Part shown: in pieces, positions 8,811 to 18,538 of the stretch
Position numbering within the stretch: the stretch's first letter is position 1
How the letters are laid out: each line of letters opens with the position of its first letter
Source: an uncultured Clostridia bacterium
GTDB taxonomy: Bacteria > Bacillota > Clostridia > Lachnospirales > Lachnospiraceae
Reading direction: 5' to 3'
NCBI GenBank assembly: GCA_947643415.1
Contig: CANRWA010000012.1
Span: 17,209 to 81,208 of the forward strand
Length of the DNA: 64,000 nucleotides
Position numbers and translations under genes: made by a program
Notes under the pieces: model-generated
Seen by the model: the letters and a program-made list of their open reading frames with translations, nothing else
Databases searched by the model: none
What the model was told of the DNA's origin: nothing

Positions 8811-9435
8811 ACAATTTTATAAAGAGACATTTGACTCCATACAGATGTCCGAAGAGTCAATAAGAAAGGTGAAGAATATGAGTGAAAATAATAAGAAAAA
8901 AAGACGATTAAAAAATGGTTTCCGCGCTGCCATCGCAGCAGCATCCCTGGCGGCAGTGTTTGCCATCGGAAATGCCGCTGTATATGCCGCTACCGGAAGC
9001 TCCCTTGTAGAAAAAGCAGCAGAAAAGATCTCTGTCTATATCAATGGTGAAAAGGCAGATGTGGACAGTATCACCAAAGGGAAAGATGAAAACGGCAATG
9101 ATTATTACGAAATCAAACTGGATGAAAACAAGGATCATTCTGCCGAGATCCAGGTCGAAGAAAATATGACGGGAGAACTGAAAAATAATTCTTCCGGCAT
9201 GGATATTCCCAGCACCAGATTGCAAAAAGACGGCAAAAAAACCTATCTTCTTGTCGGTGGTGAGGAGGAAGATAAAAATATAGTGGATATCACAAAAGAC
9301 TTTCAGGATGGTAAAGCAGAGGGGAGTGTCATATATAATGGGATCCCTTATCTCTACAAGGTATCCGGAACAGCAGAAAAACATAACATAACCATCGAAA
9401 CCCTTCCTGTTGGATATACCGAAAAAAAGGGCTGA
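8800..9435 (+). CDS. Probable membrane anti-sigma factor
   Basis: A 211-residue protein with a cytoplasmic N-terminus (about 40 residues, basic KNMSENNKKKRRLK), one membrane helix (about 42-63, AAIAAASLAAVFAIGNAAVYAA), and an external acidic domain. Topology and the 11-bp overlap with the ECF sigma gene point to an anti-sigma factor. I see no zinc HxxxCxxC motif, so it is not a ZAS-type protein. A strong AAGGAGG site lies inside the sigma gene. Its last codons run into copy 1 of the double-hairpin repeat, which supplies the TGA stop. Confidence 0.72.
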   Translation: MDSKQFYKETFDSIQMSEESIRKVKNMSENNKKKRRLKNGFRAAIAAASLAAVFAIGNAAVYAATGSSLVEKAAEKISVYINGEKADVDSITKGKDENGNDYYEIKLDENKDHSAEIQVEENMTGELKNNSSGMDIPSTRLQKDGKKTYLLVGGEEEDKNIVDITKDFQDGKAEGSVIYNGIPYLYKVSGTAEKHNITIETLPVGYTEKKG

Positions 9436-9493
9436 CTGAGAACCGCAGCCCTCCAAGAATTGCTTATGGCAATTCTTGCTCCGCACATGGCGA
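9429..9493 (+). repeat. Double-hairpin repeat, copy 1
   Basis: Two adjacent hairpins: GGGCTG...CAGCCC, then AAGAATTGC-ttat-GCAATTCTT, followed by TGCTCCGCACA. Two more copies lie at 54.0-54.2 kb. In this copy the second stem has a different sequence but still pairs perfectly. It begins within the end of the anti-sigma gene. Confidence 0.7.
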
Positions 9494-9515
9494 ACTTTCC
9501 TATAAGATGAAAACA

Positions 9516-9543
9516 GGGGAGACGTCCTCAGGACGCCTCCCCC
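9516..9543 (-). terminator. Terminator of the first diguanylate cyclase gene
   Basis: On the minus strand GGGGAGGCGTCC-tga-GGACGTCTCCCC forms a strong stem followed by TGTTTTCAT. It overlaps the last codons of the GGDEF gene. Confidence 0.6.
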
Positions 9544-11138
9544 GCTTTCATCCTCTTCTTATTCTCATACATCATAACATCTGCGCGGTTTCTTGTATCC
9601 ATCAGGGATCCATCCTGACTTTCATCAAACCACGCATATCCATATGCGATAGCGATCTGTTCGATAGAACTGTTCTGATTGTATTCCTTCTCCAGTTCTC
9701 TCAATTCATCAAAGAAACTCTGCTCTATGTCTGTTTCTTCTGATTTCATCACAGAACAGAATTCATCTCCTCCAATGCGGTAACATTTTCCCTTGTCCTG
9801 AAATACTGTGCCTATCATTCTGGCAGCATTCTTAATATAACGGTCTCCTGCATCATGTCCCAGCGTATCATTACATTTCTTCAGGTCATTCAGGTCCATC
9901 ATAATGATCAGGGTTGATTCTTTCTCTTCCCAGAGCCTTTCCAGGTCTTCCTCAAAGGCTGTCCTGTTAAAGAGCTCTGTCAGTTGGTCACGGTAAGCCA
10001 GCCGCTCATAGATCGCCGCCTCACGGCCTTTCTTCATTAAGGCGGTGGATTCTTTCGAAGCAGACCAGCCCAGCAGGATAATATGTGTAACAAATGCCAT
10101 CCTGCCAAAGAGGTTACTGTCAAACTCACGCGACAGGAAATAGTAATTCAGAATATCCGCTGTCAACCCGGCAATATCAAGAAAAATACAAAAAATATTG
10201 ATCTTAACACGGCGGTCCACATCCCCCCGGCAGATCCTACGGACTGTATAATAAATAAGAACGGCCACTGTTATTCCCATTACAATATGTGAGAAACTCA
10301 GCATAAGATACATATCCCGGATTCGGAATATCTGAAGGATAATCCCCACCACTGTATTGACCAGTGCCAGAAATATGGCAGTATTCCATGCCCAGTCCCT
10401 CTTATCCTCGTACAGGCTTCTTACAAAAAGCAGAAATGGAACTGGCAGAAGCATCAATGTAGTAAAAGCAAGATAACTGATGACAACATGATTCTGCAGG
10501 ACCAGGACATTGATTGGTACTTCATTCAGTGACCAGACCCCAAGAAGGAATGAAAACATGCCAAGATACAGCATATCTGGCTTAATGTATGTACTGTGAT
10601 GGATATAACACCAGTAACCCATCATGATAATGCCAAGTATAACTGCAATAATACAAATGGAATATGAAAAAATATTTTCTCTGATGATCATCATGAGAAG
10701 GGAAGGTTTACTTCCTATATATACCGTTGGGATCTCAGGAGTCCTGCCATATACCGATTTAATCTGAATCGTCACAGGCATATTGGCATAACGGGTCCGC
10801 AGGTTTATAAAATTCCATACCTGCCCTGTCGTGCTGCCAAAAGCATTTGGTCCCCTGTTTAATGCATAAGCGAGTCCCCCTGCCGCATAAACCCTCACTT
10901 CCTCATGACAGGACAGAAATCCCAGGCAAACATTCCCCAGATCCTGTTCTGGAAATACACCATGAAGTACAAGTGTATCCTCCGTCTGTTTTGTCACTTC
11001 CAGTCCGGTAAATTTCTTTACAGAATATTCTTCCTTCTCCTGATATATATTCGTCGTAAATCTCACACGAATAAACAACAGAAACATCAAGGCGAGTACA
11101 ATAACAACACCATACCCCTTAATAAGATTTTTCGTCAC
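9528..11138 (-). CDS. Membrane diguanylate cyclase (7TM sensor, GGDEF)
   Basis: A 536-residue protein that should make cyclic-di-GMP. One helix (about 10-27) is followed by an external sensor domain to about residue 160. A block of about seven membrane helices (about 165-365) follows, then a C-terminal GGDEF domain opening with YRDQLTELFNRTAFEEDL and containing IGGDEFC. The external part plus seven helices resembles 7TMR-DISM receptors. The active-site GGDEF is intact, so enzyme activity is expected. It appears monocistronic; another GGDEF gene lies just upstream on the same strand. Confidence 0.9.
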   Translation of the reverse strand: MTKNLIKGYGVVIVLALMFLLFIRVRFTTNIYQEKEEYSVKKFTGLEVTKQTEDTLVLHGVFPEQDLGNVCLGFLSCHEEVRVYAAGGLAYALNRGPNAFGSTTGQVWNFINLRTRYANMPVTIQIKSVYGRTPEIPTVYIGSKPSLLMMIIRENIFSYSICIIAVILGIIMMGYWCYIHHSTYIKPDMLYLGMFSFLLGVWSLNEVPINVLVLQNHVVISYLAFTTLMLLPVPFLLFVRSLYEDKRDWAWNTAIFLALVNTVVGIILQIFRIRDMYLMLSFSHIVMGITVAVLIYYTVRRICRGDVDRRVKINIFCIFLDIAGLTADILNYYFLSREFDSNLFGRMAFVTHIILLGWSASKESTALMKKGREAAIYERLAYRDQLTELFNRTAFEEDLERLWEEKESTLIIMMDLNDLKKCNDTLGHDAGDRYIKNAARMIGTVFQDKGKCYRIGGDEFCSVMKSEETDIEQSFFDELRELEKEYNQNSSIEQIAIAYGYAWFDESQDGSLMDTRNRADVMMYENKKRMKAGEAS

Positions 11139-11296
11139 TTCTGCATCTCCCCCAATAGTTCCACTTCATGTAATCTAACGTAAACACCGTACATATATTA
11201 TAGTTTATTGTATCATAAGATCACCGACTATTCAACGGTTCAATGACGAAAAAAATATAGGACACTAAACTGGTTACTGTTCACTCAGTCAGCTAT

Positions 11297-13249
11297 TTAA
11301 TCGTGGGGGCAGGGCAGCGGATTCTGTACTGTCTCTTGCTGGTATTCCCTATACCTTCCTTTTGTCTCATTCTTCACTTCATATAATGCCTCATCTGCAT
11401 GGTTAAGAAGTACCGTTATGCTCTGTTGTGTTCCATCTGCACAGGCAAACCCGGCAGATGCACTGATCACTATATTGTTTGTCTCCGACAATATAACAGG
11501 ACATTCATTGAGCACTTTATAAAATTCATTCACATATCCTCTTACCTCTGGCACATCATGGCAATGGAAGATGAACATACAAAATTCGTCGCCGGAACGC
11601 CGTGCTGTAATGTAATGTTCTTCCGGCATAGATAACATTACCTTTGCGAAGCTTTCCAGATACTTGTCTCCTATATCATGGCCATATGTGTCATTGATGG
11701 TCTTAAACGAATCCAGGTCCATCATGACAGCAGCACATATTTCATCTTCTGGCAAGCTTTGCAGGATCTCTGATGCCAGATCTTTAAAATATGGGAATTT
11801 ATACAATCCAGTAAGGGGATCATGAGTATTTTCATACTGCATCTGTATCTTCTGTATCACCTGGTCGCTGACATCTGTAATAACCCCAAGATTTCCACGG
11901 GAGGATTCTGCCATATGGATGCAGACATATTGAGAGTCACTTACCCGATAGATATCTTCTTCTCCTTTCAGCGGCACCTTTGTAATATTATGGATGTATT
12001 CATCAAACAAATCTGGATCACAGTAAAGTTCCTCTGCCGTCTGTTCTGGGATATCAAGAAGCTGTCTTAATCCAGGCGTAGCAAAGACATAACCTGCCCC
12101 TGTTTCATATTCAAATGCTGCCAGTGGAATCCCGCTGATCTTAATAATAGAAGAAATCCGGTCAGAAAGGCTTACAATACTTTTTACCATCGCATTGATT
12201 CCATTACTTAACTTCTTAAATTCCGGATTGCCACTTTCTTCCACAGCAGTATCCAGATTTCCCGCTGTTATGGCTTCAAGCTTTCCAATAATGCGGTGTA
12301 TCCCTCCTACCACTTTTTGCCTGACAAGATAATTTAGCAAAAGCAGAACGGCCACTTCTATCAGCAGTAAACATATAAATGTAGTAAGCACATTGCTCCA
12401 TAATTTATGAAAAATCTGATGCCTTGGTACAGTGCCACAGATCATTACATTGCCATACTGCTGAGCCGCCACATACATAACCCTGCCATTTTCCCCTTCT
12501 TTGTAGGCTCCCCCCGTGCATTCCTTCAGTTCGTCCAACTGATAATACTCTGCCGAAAACTGTCTGTCCATTCCATCGGAATGTCCTAATATTTTTCCTG
12601 TTGTACAATCAACAGCAAAAAGTTCCTCTCCCACATCTGTAGGAAATTTAGAAAAGATATATTCATATGTATTCCTTGACTGAGCCTCCATCTGCCTGAC
12701 AGGCTCAAAACCAACCTGAACAAATCCCTTCTGCCCCTTTCGGGCAACTCCAATGTATTTCATAACCTTGCCTTCTGCCGCATTTGGCTGTGGCTCCTGA
12801 ATTAGATACGCATCCTCATCTTTATTTTCGAGCAACGAAAGAAACTCCCTCGTCTGCTCATGATCATCCATGTCAATTCCAATATATTGTGACACAGAAG
12901 CAGAAACAATCATACCATTCTCATCTATCACATGAAGTTCATCTACATTAAGAAGTTCAGCCAGGTACTGCATCTGCTGCACATCCATGGATATCTCTTT
13001 ATGATGATCCATGACATAGGTTGCTGCCCTCGCTCTTGTGAGGTAATCCGTATCCAGGCTTTTGTTAAGCTCAGCAAGCTCATCACTATTATTTTCCATT
13101 ATATGCATAACCTGTCCTGATTTTGTGAGAAATGTACTAAACTGTTGGCTTTCCAGTGACTGCAGCATAAACAAAAAATTAATGAATAAAATGAGCAAAA
13201 TAGCAGACGTAATAATGGCAGCTGTATATTTAACAAAGGTCTTCTGCAT
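11297..13249 (-). CDS. Membrane diguanylate cyclase with dCache-like sensor, SGDEF active site
   Basis: A 650-residue protein: helix 1 (about 10-30), a large external sensor of the Cache type (contains MHLVDENGMIV-like VIDENGMIVSASVSQYIG), helix 2 (near residue 290), a HAMP-like linker, a PAS-like segment and a C-terminal GGDEF domain (DPLTGLYKFPYFK...). The active site reads RRSGDEFCMF, Ser replacing the first Gly; variants of this kind can still be active, so I expect function but less surely. The track start at 13282 lacks a ribosome site; ATG at 13249 has GGGAGG nine bases upstream. Confidence 0.88.
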   Translation of the reverse strand: MQKTFVKYTAAIITSAILLILFINFLFMLQSLESQQFSTFLTKSGQVMHIMENNSDELAELNKSLDTDYLTRARAATYVMDHHKEISMDVQQMQYLAELLNVDELHVIDENGMIVSASVSQYIGIDMDDHEQTREFLSLLENKDEDAYLIQEPQPNAAEGKVMKYIGVARKGQKGFVQVGFEPVRQMEAQSRNTYEYIFSKFPTDVGEELFAVDCTTGKILGHSDGMDRQFSAEYYQLDELKECTGGAYKEGENGRVMYVAAQQYGNVMICGTVPRHQIFHKLWSNVLTTFICLLLIEVAVLLLLNYLVRQKVVGGIHRIIGKLEAITAGNLDTAVEESGNPEFKKLSNGINAMVKSIVSLSDRISSIIKISGIPLAAFEYETGAGYVFATPGLRQLLDIPEQTAEELYCDPDLFDEYIHNITKVPLKGEEDIYRVSDSQYVCIHMAESSRGNLGVITDVSDQVIQKIQMQYENTHDPLTGLYKFPYFKDLASEILQSLPEDEICAAVMMDLDSFKTINDTYGHDIGDKYLESFAKVMLSMPEEHYITARRSGDEFCMFIFHCHDVPEVRGYVNEFYKVLNECPVILSETNNIVISASAGFACADGTQQSITVLLNHADEALYEVKNETKGRYREYQQETVQNPLPCPHD

Positions 13250-13287
13250 TCGGATTACCTCCCTGATAAATGGTCTGACCAATGTTA

Positions 13288-14628
13288 TTATAACCTATTT
13301 TCGCACTTTCCTTCTTCCCTTTTTTGCAAAAAATCCCCCTGAAATTTCGCATGCATCATAATATGAAATACTCCATCCTCGCAATAGCAGACAAAACTGC
13401 CCCCGATCTTTTCTGAAAATGCCTGTGCCCCCTGCATCCCGAAACCGTGGTCCCTGCCTCTGTTACTCTTTGGCAGCCCACTGACAGGATCAAATTCTAT
13501 CTCCTCCCCATACTGATTTTCCATCTGGATCAAAAAATAATCTTCTGTACAATGAAGCTTAATTACGACATATCTTTTTTTGCCATCCAGTTCCTTTACA
13601 CAATTCAGGGCATTTTCAAACAAATTGGCAATGACGGCCGCCAGCTCATATGAATTCACTTTAATGTCCCTTCCCACCCGTATATCATGATCCACATGAA
13701 CCTTCATGGCATGGGCGCGTTCCATCCAGCTCGTAAAGATCGTATTAATCACCAGGTTGCTGCAATACTCTGTCACTTTATTTTCTTCTGCTGCCTTGCT
13801 GATATACTCTACAGTCTTCCGAATCTCATCATATTCTCCCTGGTCCAACAGGGAATTTATCATACCTGAATAGTGCCGCATGTCATGGCGCAGTATCTTC
13901 ATGTTCTGTTCTGACTGTTCCATCAGGTGATACTGGTCTTCCAGAGCGCCGATATAAGACTCATAGAGAACATTCTTCCAGTAAATATTTATCCTCCTGG
14001 ATTCACTTTCCATATAGCGCAGTGCAACAATATAAGATACAAACATCGTTATGATAAAGACCATTGTGCCGAGTATGCTGTCTGGATTATCATATAATGA
14101 ATAGGGAAAGAAAATAAGACAGGAAAACCCACAGTAAAAAAATACAGGAATCAGGCATAATTCCCATTTATCTGACAGATATTCTTTCTCAAGATATTGA
14201 AACCATATCTTCCTGATCCGAAAGATGAGGAGAAGGAGAATAATAAGATGAACCGCTAAACTGCCTAAAAGTGACACAGGAACATTCCCAGTCCATATAT
14301 ACAGGACAGGGGCTGTGATGCTCCCAGCGATGACATAGTTAGAAGAACTGAGCCCCATAAACAACGCCTTACTGTTCCTTCTGGCAGAGATTAGGACCGC
14401 CGTAAACTGCGTGACAAATATCTGAATCACTGTTACGATAAAATAACAGACACTGCTATCGGGATATAAGATCAATTTCACCAGGTCCAACAGGCATAAT
14501 GCCATAAAAGAACTAAAGCAGATAAGAACTGTTCTGCCTTTTGAATAACGGTGTGCAGTGAAAAGATAGATAAATAACAGCAGGAAAATATGGCTAAGCA
14601 TATAAGATATATTAGAAAAGTAATTCAT
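13288..14628 (-). CDS. GHKL sensor histidine kinase
   Basis: A 446-residue kinase of the AgrC/VirS-like type. About six membrane helices (residues 1-220) are followed by a cytoplasmic kinase region. The phospho-acceptor is in LRHDMRHYSGMINSLL, the N box is NLFENALNCV, and the G box is DHGFGMQGA. The start at 14628 follows GGGAGG; the track's earlier start lacks a site. It lies just downstream of a LytTR regulator on the same strand and is very probably its partner. The ligand is unknown; no peptide precursor is obvious next to it. Confidence 0.9.
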   Translation of the reverse strand: MNYFSNISYMLSHIFLLLFIYLFTAHRYSKGRTVLICFSSFMALCLLDLVKLILYPDSSVCYFIVTVIQIFVTQFTAVLISARRNSKALFMGLSSSNYVIAGSITAPVLYIWTGNVPVSLLGSLAVHLIILLLLIFRIRKIWFQYLEKEYLSDKWELCLIPVFFYCGFSCLIFFPYSLYDNPDSILGTMVFIITMFVSYIVALRYMESESRRINIYWKNVLYESYIGALEDQYHLMEQSEQNMKILRHDMRHYSGMINSLLDQGEYDEIRKTVEYISKAAEENKVTEYCSNLVINTIFTSWMERAHAMKVHVDHDIRVGRDIKVNSYELAAVIANLFENALNCVKELDGKKRYVVIKLHCTEDYFLIQMENQYGEEIEFDPVSGLPKSNRGRDHGFGMQGAQAFSEKIGGSFVCYCEDGVFHIMMHAKFQGDFLQKREEGKCENRL

Positions 14629-14700
14629 TCTGTCTGTCCTCCCAGCCTGACGCCGCCAATCCAAATACTCCCCGTAGAGCTTTCGATTGGCAGCGTTGAG

Positions 14701-15435
14701 CTATCTGTACTGATCTGAGATATAGGTAAGGTATTCCTTTTTTACGTCGGCTGCCCTTTTTCTGCTTATCGGTATACTGCTGCCGCTCTCTAACAAAATA
14801 CTGTCCCGGTCCAGCTGTCTCACATACCGCATATTTACCAGAAAAGACTTGTGAACATGCAGAAAACTACTGTCACTGGCCAATTCCCGGATCTCTTCAT
14901 CAAAGGAACCCCGGATAAAGATACTCTTTATGACTTCCCCATTCACCAGATGGACTGCCAGCATCCGGGAAGAATTTTCAATATATTCAATCTGGGAATA
15001 CAACACCGAAACCAAGCCTCCCTTGGTCCGCACCAGATACCGTGATCCGTTCGCAGGCTCTGAATAAGAAAAAGCACAGTCAAGCGCCTCAAACAGCTGG
15101 TCCTCCCGAAGCGGTTTCAGCAAATACCGGATCGCATGTACATCGTAGGCTTCCATGGCAAACTCATTGGAAGAAGTAATATAGATAATTGTCTTTTCAC
15201 TTCCACATCTGCGGAGCTTATTCCCCAGAGCAATTCCTGATTTTTCTGGCATGATCATGTCCAGAATATACAGGTCCGCTATCTCTTTCGCCTGTATCTT
15301 CCCATACAGCTGCAGGGCATCGGAGAACTTCTCCACCTCAAAAGATACTTTAGGATTTCTTTCACAATATTTTAGCAATACACTCTCAATTGTCATTAAA
15401 TCCTCAATGCTGTCATCGCAAATCGCCACTTTCAT
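14701..15435 (-). CDS. LytTR response regulator
   Basis: A 244-residue regulator: a receiver domain (residues 1-120) with acidic pocket CDDS, phospho-acceptor Asp in LYILDMIMPEKSG and conserved Lys in LLKPLREDQ, followed by a LytTR DNA-binding domain (about 140-240; VRTKGGLVSVLYSQIEYIENSSR, FLHVHKSFLVNMRYV). It is upstream of and probably co-transcribed with the GHKL kinase. LytTR proteins bind paired short repeats about two helical turns apart; I did not find an obvious pair in this stretch. Confidence 0.92.
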   Translation of the reverse strand: MKVAICDDSIEDLMTIESVLLKYCERNPKVSFEVEKFSDALQLYGKIQAKEIADLYILDMIMPEKSGIALGNKLRRCGSEKTIIYITSSNEFAMEAYDVHAIRYLLKPLREDQLFEALDCAFSYSEPANGSRYLVRTKGGLVSVLYSQIEYIENSSRMLAVHLVNGEVIKSIFIRGSFDEEIRELASDSSFLHVHKSFLVNMRYVRQLDRDSILLESGSSIPISRKRAADVKKEYLTYISDQYR

Positions 15436-15458
15436 GAATTTCCTCCTATTAGGATACC

Positions 15459-16799
15459 TTATAATAAATCCCCCACACGCTTTGCCCAGAAAGGAACTCC
15501 ATCCTTAGACATTCCACAGAGTGCGATAGTGGGCTGGTTTCTCTCATGATCCCATACGGCATTTACAAATGCGGTTTCCTCATGGGGACCATAAGTGATC
15601 GTCATCCTGCCGTCTTTATAGTGCCATTTTCCCTGAATGGAACAGCACTCATAATAATCATTCTTATTTTTCAGTTTCATTCCCACTGCTGTCTGGATTC
15701 CCTGTGGCAAAGTACTGATGAGGTTGATTCTCTCATACCGCCCCTGCAGTGCTTCCTTCGGAATCTCCTGATCCACCTCTCCGCTGTATCGTTCAGCGCT
15801 CACCACCGGCCAGCCTTCTTCTGTCCAATACATCTTACGGACCTGCATAGTAGATGGCTCACCTTTTGTGATATAATTTTTTTCCCGTACATGATATATG
15901 ATGTACCAGCTTCCGTCTCTGTCGTGAAGAACGGAATTATGCCCCGGCGCCATATAAGAAGTTCCATCACTCCAACAGTAGCCACAGACCTGCATCAGCC
16001 CGATGCTGTTATCCGGATCTGTGATATCTGTCAATTCACGGCCATGAAAATCCAGAAAAGGTCCCAATATAGAACGGCTTCTTCCCACACGAACCTGATA
16101 ATCCATTTTTAATGAACCATAAGATACGAACAGGTAATAATATCCTGTCTCTTCATTATAGATCATATAGGGTCCCTCGACACCAGTGCTGAGCCATGCG
16201 GGACGACGTGCCAGACAGGTTCCGATCCCCTCTTCTGCAGCAAGACCAGTCTCCTTGTCCAGTCTCAGGACATGGCAGCCGCCCCAGAAAGAACCATATA
16301 CCATATACATATCGCCGTTTTCCACATCCGTTATAATGTTCGCATCAATGGCATTCACACTCAGCCGGTCACTGGTTTTCAGCACGATCCCACGGGGCCG
16401 AAATGGTCCCTCCGGAGAATCGGCAACAGCCAGAAAGATACAGGACTGCTGAACCCCAAAAGTCGAATTGGAACAGTATAGACGGTACTCGTCTCCCACC
16501 TTCACGATGTCCGGTGCCCAGATATCTTTTCCTCCCGTCCAGTCTGAGGCTTCTTTCGGCGGTTTCTCCACTACCTTTCCCACCTTCTCCCAATGGATCA
16601 GGTCTTTCGATCTCTGGCAGACTGCACCTGTGCCATATATGTAATAATTGCCGGAAACCTCATCCTGATAGATCGCCGGGTCATGAGTCAGCCATAGACC
16701 GATGGGGCTGTCCATTGTTATTTTCCCCTCCAGTTCTTTCAGGATTGATTTTGGCGGCTCTTTGGGCGGTTCCTTTGGATATCTTATATTTGCAATCAT
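15459..16799 (-). CDS. Glycoside hydrolase family 43 (probable arabinan endo-1,5-alpha-L-arabinosidase)
   Basis: A 446-residue enzyme with the GH43 five-bladed propeller signatures: THDPAIY (general base Asp), NAIDANIITD (pKa-tuning Asp) and STGVEGPYMIY (acid Glu). A C-terminal beta domain (about 330-446) resembles the extra domain of arabinanases. There is no signal peptide, so it probably acts inside the cell on imported arabino-oligosaccharides. ATG at 16799 has GGAG upstream; the track start six codons earlier overlaps that site. It lies downstream of araA on the same strand, which fits arabinan use. Confidence 0.88.
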   Translation of the reverse strand: MIANIRYPKEPPKEPPKSILKELEGKITMDSPIGLWLTHDPAIYQDEVSGNYYIYGTGAVCQRSKDLIHWEKVGKVVEKPPKEASDWTGGKDIWAPDIVKVGDEYRLYCSNSTFGVQQSCIFLAVADSPEGPFRPRGIVLKTSDRLSVNAIDANIITDVENGDMYMVYGSFWGGCHVLRLDKETGLAAEEGIGTCLARRPAWLSTGVEGPYMIYNEETGYYYLFVSYGSLKMDYQVRVGRSRSILGPFLDFHGRELTDITDPDNSIGLMQVCGYCWSDGTSYMAPGHNSVLHDRDGSWYIIYHVREKNYITKGEPSTMQVRKMYWTEEGWPVVSAERYSGEVDQEIPKEALQGRYERINLISTLPQGIQTAVGMKLKNKNDYYECCSIQGKWHYKDGRMTITYGPHEETAFVNAVWDHERNQPTIALCGMSKDGVPFWAKRVGDLL

Positions 16800-16837
16800 T
16801 CTTCTATCTCCATTCATAAGCTATAAAAGATAAAGCA

Positions 16838-16897
16838 GAGAGGCGTGGGAACATAACGTTCCTACGCCTCTCCAAAACGGCGTATCCCACGCCGCCC
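16838..16897 (-). terminator. Two hairpins between araA and GH43
   Basis: On the minus strand a hairpin CGGCGT-gggat-ACGCCG (about 16878-16894) is followed by a stronger one, GAGAGGCGT..ACGCCTCTC (16838-16875), leading into a T-rich run. It may end the araA transcript or lower read-through into GH43. Confidence 0.55.
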
Positions 16898-16909
16898 TAC
16901 AAATCTGGT

Positions 16910-18406
16910 TTAGCGGTAAAATACCTCGCCAAGCATAAGATCACGCTTAAAGTCACGAATCTTTGTATCTTTATCAATATATACTGCCTCAATTCCCATA
17001 GCAGAAGCCCAGTCTCCCATCTGCTCTGCAGTGAGGTCATAAGAAAATGCGGTATGATGGGCACCACCTGCAAGAATCCATGCCTCAGCTCCTGTATACA
17101 GATCTGGCTCTGGTGTCCAGAAAGCAGTTGCAACTGGAAGTTTCGGCATATCCTTCTCTGTCTTCTTGCATTCTACATCATTGATGATCAGGCGGAAACG
17201 ATTACCAAGATCAATCAGGGAAGTAGCAATACCATGCCCCTCTTTCGCAGTAAATACGAGACGGGTTGGATCTTCTCTGTCACCCATGGACAATGGCTGG
17301 CACTTAATACTGATCGGACCATCCGCAATACTTGGACAGATCTCAAGCATATGAGCCTGAAGGATACCCTCTTTTCCTTTCACCATATTGTATGTATAGT
17401 CCTCCAGCATGGAAGTACCCTTTGCATCTTTCATTCCCGCTGTCATGATCTTCATCAGGCGCACCATAGCAGCGACTTTCCAGTCACCCTCTGCCCCAAA
17501 GCCATAACCTTTCTCTTCCAAACGCTGGATCGCAAGTCCCGGAAGCTGTTTCAGGGCACCAAGATCACCAAAATGGGTTACAATCGCCTGATAATTCTTT
17601 TCCTGCAGGAAACGCTCGAAACCAATTTCGATCTGTGCTTGTACGGCAACATGTTTCTTGAATTCCTCCGGATCCCTTCCCTCTAAAAGAATATCATACT
17701 TCTCATAATACTCATCCACCAGTGCATTGGTATCAGAAGCGGATACAGAGGCAACACAATCTGCGATCTCATTGACAGGATATGCATCGATCTCCCATCC
17801 GAATTTAATCTGCGCTTCTACCTTATCCCCCTCTGTCACCGCTACATTACGCATATTGTCAGCAACACGCATAACGCGGATATGGCTGCTCTCCATAATA
17901 CCAACTGCAGTGCGCATCCAGGAAGCGATCTTATTCTGAACGATCGGATCAGACCAGTGGCCAACTACAACTTTGCGCTCAATGCGCATACGGCTTACAA
18001 TGTGGCCATACTCACGGTCTCCATGGGCTGCCTGGTTCTCATTCATGAAATCCATATCAATGGTATCATATGGAAGTTCCTCATTAAACTGCGTATGTAA
18101 ATGCAGAAGCGGCTTTCTGTATTCCTGAAGACCGAGAATCCATGATTTTGCCGGAGAGAATGTGTGCATCCAGGTAATAACCCCTGCACAGTTGTCGTCC
18201 GAATTTGCTTCATTAAATGTCTTACGGATCAGCTCATTTGTGATCAAAGTTGGTTTCCAGACCACCTCATAAGGCAGTAACCCCGACTGATTCAGCGCCT
18301 CCACCATCTTCTTGGAATGCTCTGCTACATTAGCGAGGCATTCATCACCGTATAAATCCTGTGAACCGGTGCAAAACCAAAATTTGTAGTCTTTTGATAA
18401 TAACAT
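16910..18406 (-). CDS. araA: L-arabinose isomerase
   Basis: AraA converts L-arabinose to L-ribulose in the cytoplasm. The 498-residue sequence fits the family throughout: FWFCTGSQDLYG at the N-terminus, the metal-binding Glu/His set in FGAEGDWKVAAMVRL, MLEDYTYN and the C-terminal GGAHHTAFSY. Length is typical. The start at 18406 follows AAAAGGAGG; the track's upstream start is weaker. araB and araD are not in the window, so the pathway is split. Confidence 0.96.
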   Translation of the reverse strand: MLLSKDYKFWFCTGSQDLYGDECLANVAEHSKKMVEALNQSGLLPYEVVWKPTLITNELIRKTFNEANSDDNCAGVITWMHTFSPAKSWILGLQEYRKPLLHLHTQFNEELPYDTIDMDFMNENQAAHGDREYGHIVSRMRIERKVVVGHWSDPIVQNKIASWMRTAVGIMESSHIRVMRVADNMRNVAVTEGDKVEAQIKFGWEIDAYPVNEIADCVASVSASDTNALVDEYYEKYDILLEGRDPEEFKKHVAVQAQIEIGFERFLQEKNYQAIVTHFGDLGALKQLPGLAIQRLEEKGYGFGAEGDWKVAAMVRLMKIMTAGMKDAKGTSMLEDYTYNMVKGKEGILQAHMLEICPSIADGPISIKCQPLSMGDREDPTRLVFTAKEGHGIATSLIDLGNRFRLIINDVECKKTEKDMPKLPVATAFWTPEPDLYTGAEAWILAGGAHHTAFSYDLTAEQMGDWASAMGIEAVYIDKDTKIRDFKRDLMLGEVFYR

Positions 18407-18538
18407 TTCGTACCTCCTTTTAACCAGGATAATCATATCCCCTATGAATCCTGTCTTAATTTGATTCTATTATACATCTTATATAGGGGTCATTACAAGT
18501 GATTTTTTTGAAAATATTGCTGCCTGAAGCAACAACAA

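Noticed and set aside
16403-16819. A 138-residue plus-strand ORF opposite GH43
   Set aside because: Shadow of a well-supported enzyme gene; arbitrary composition.
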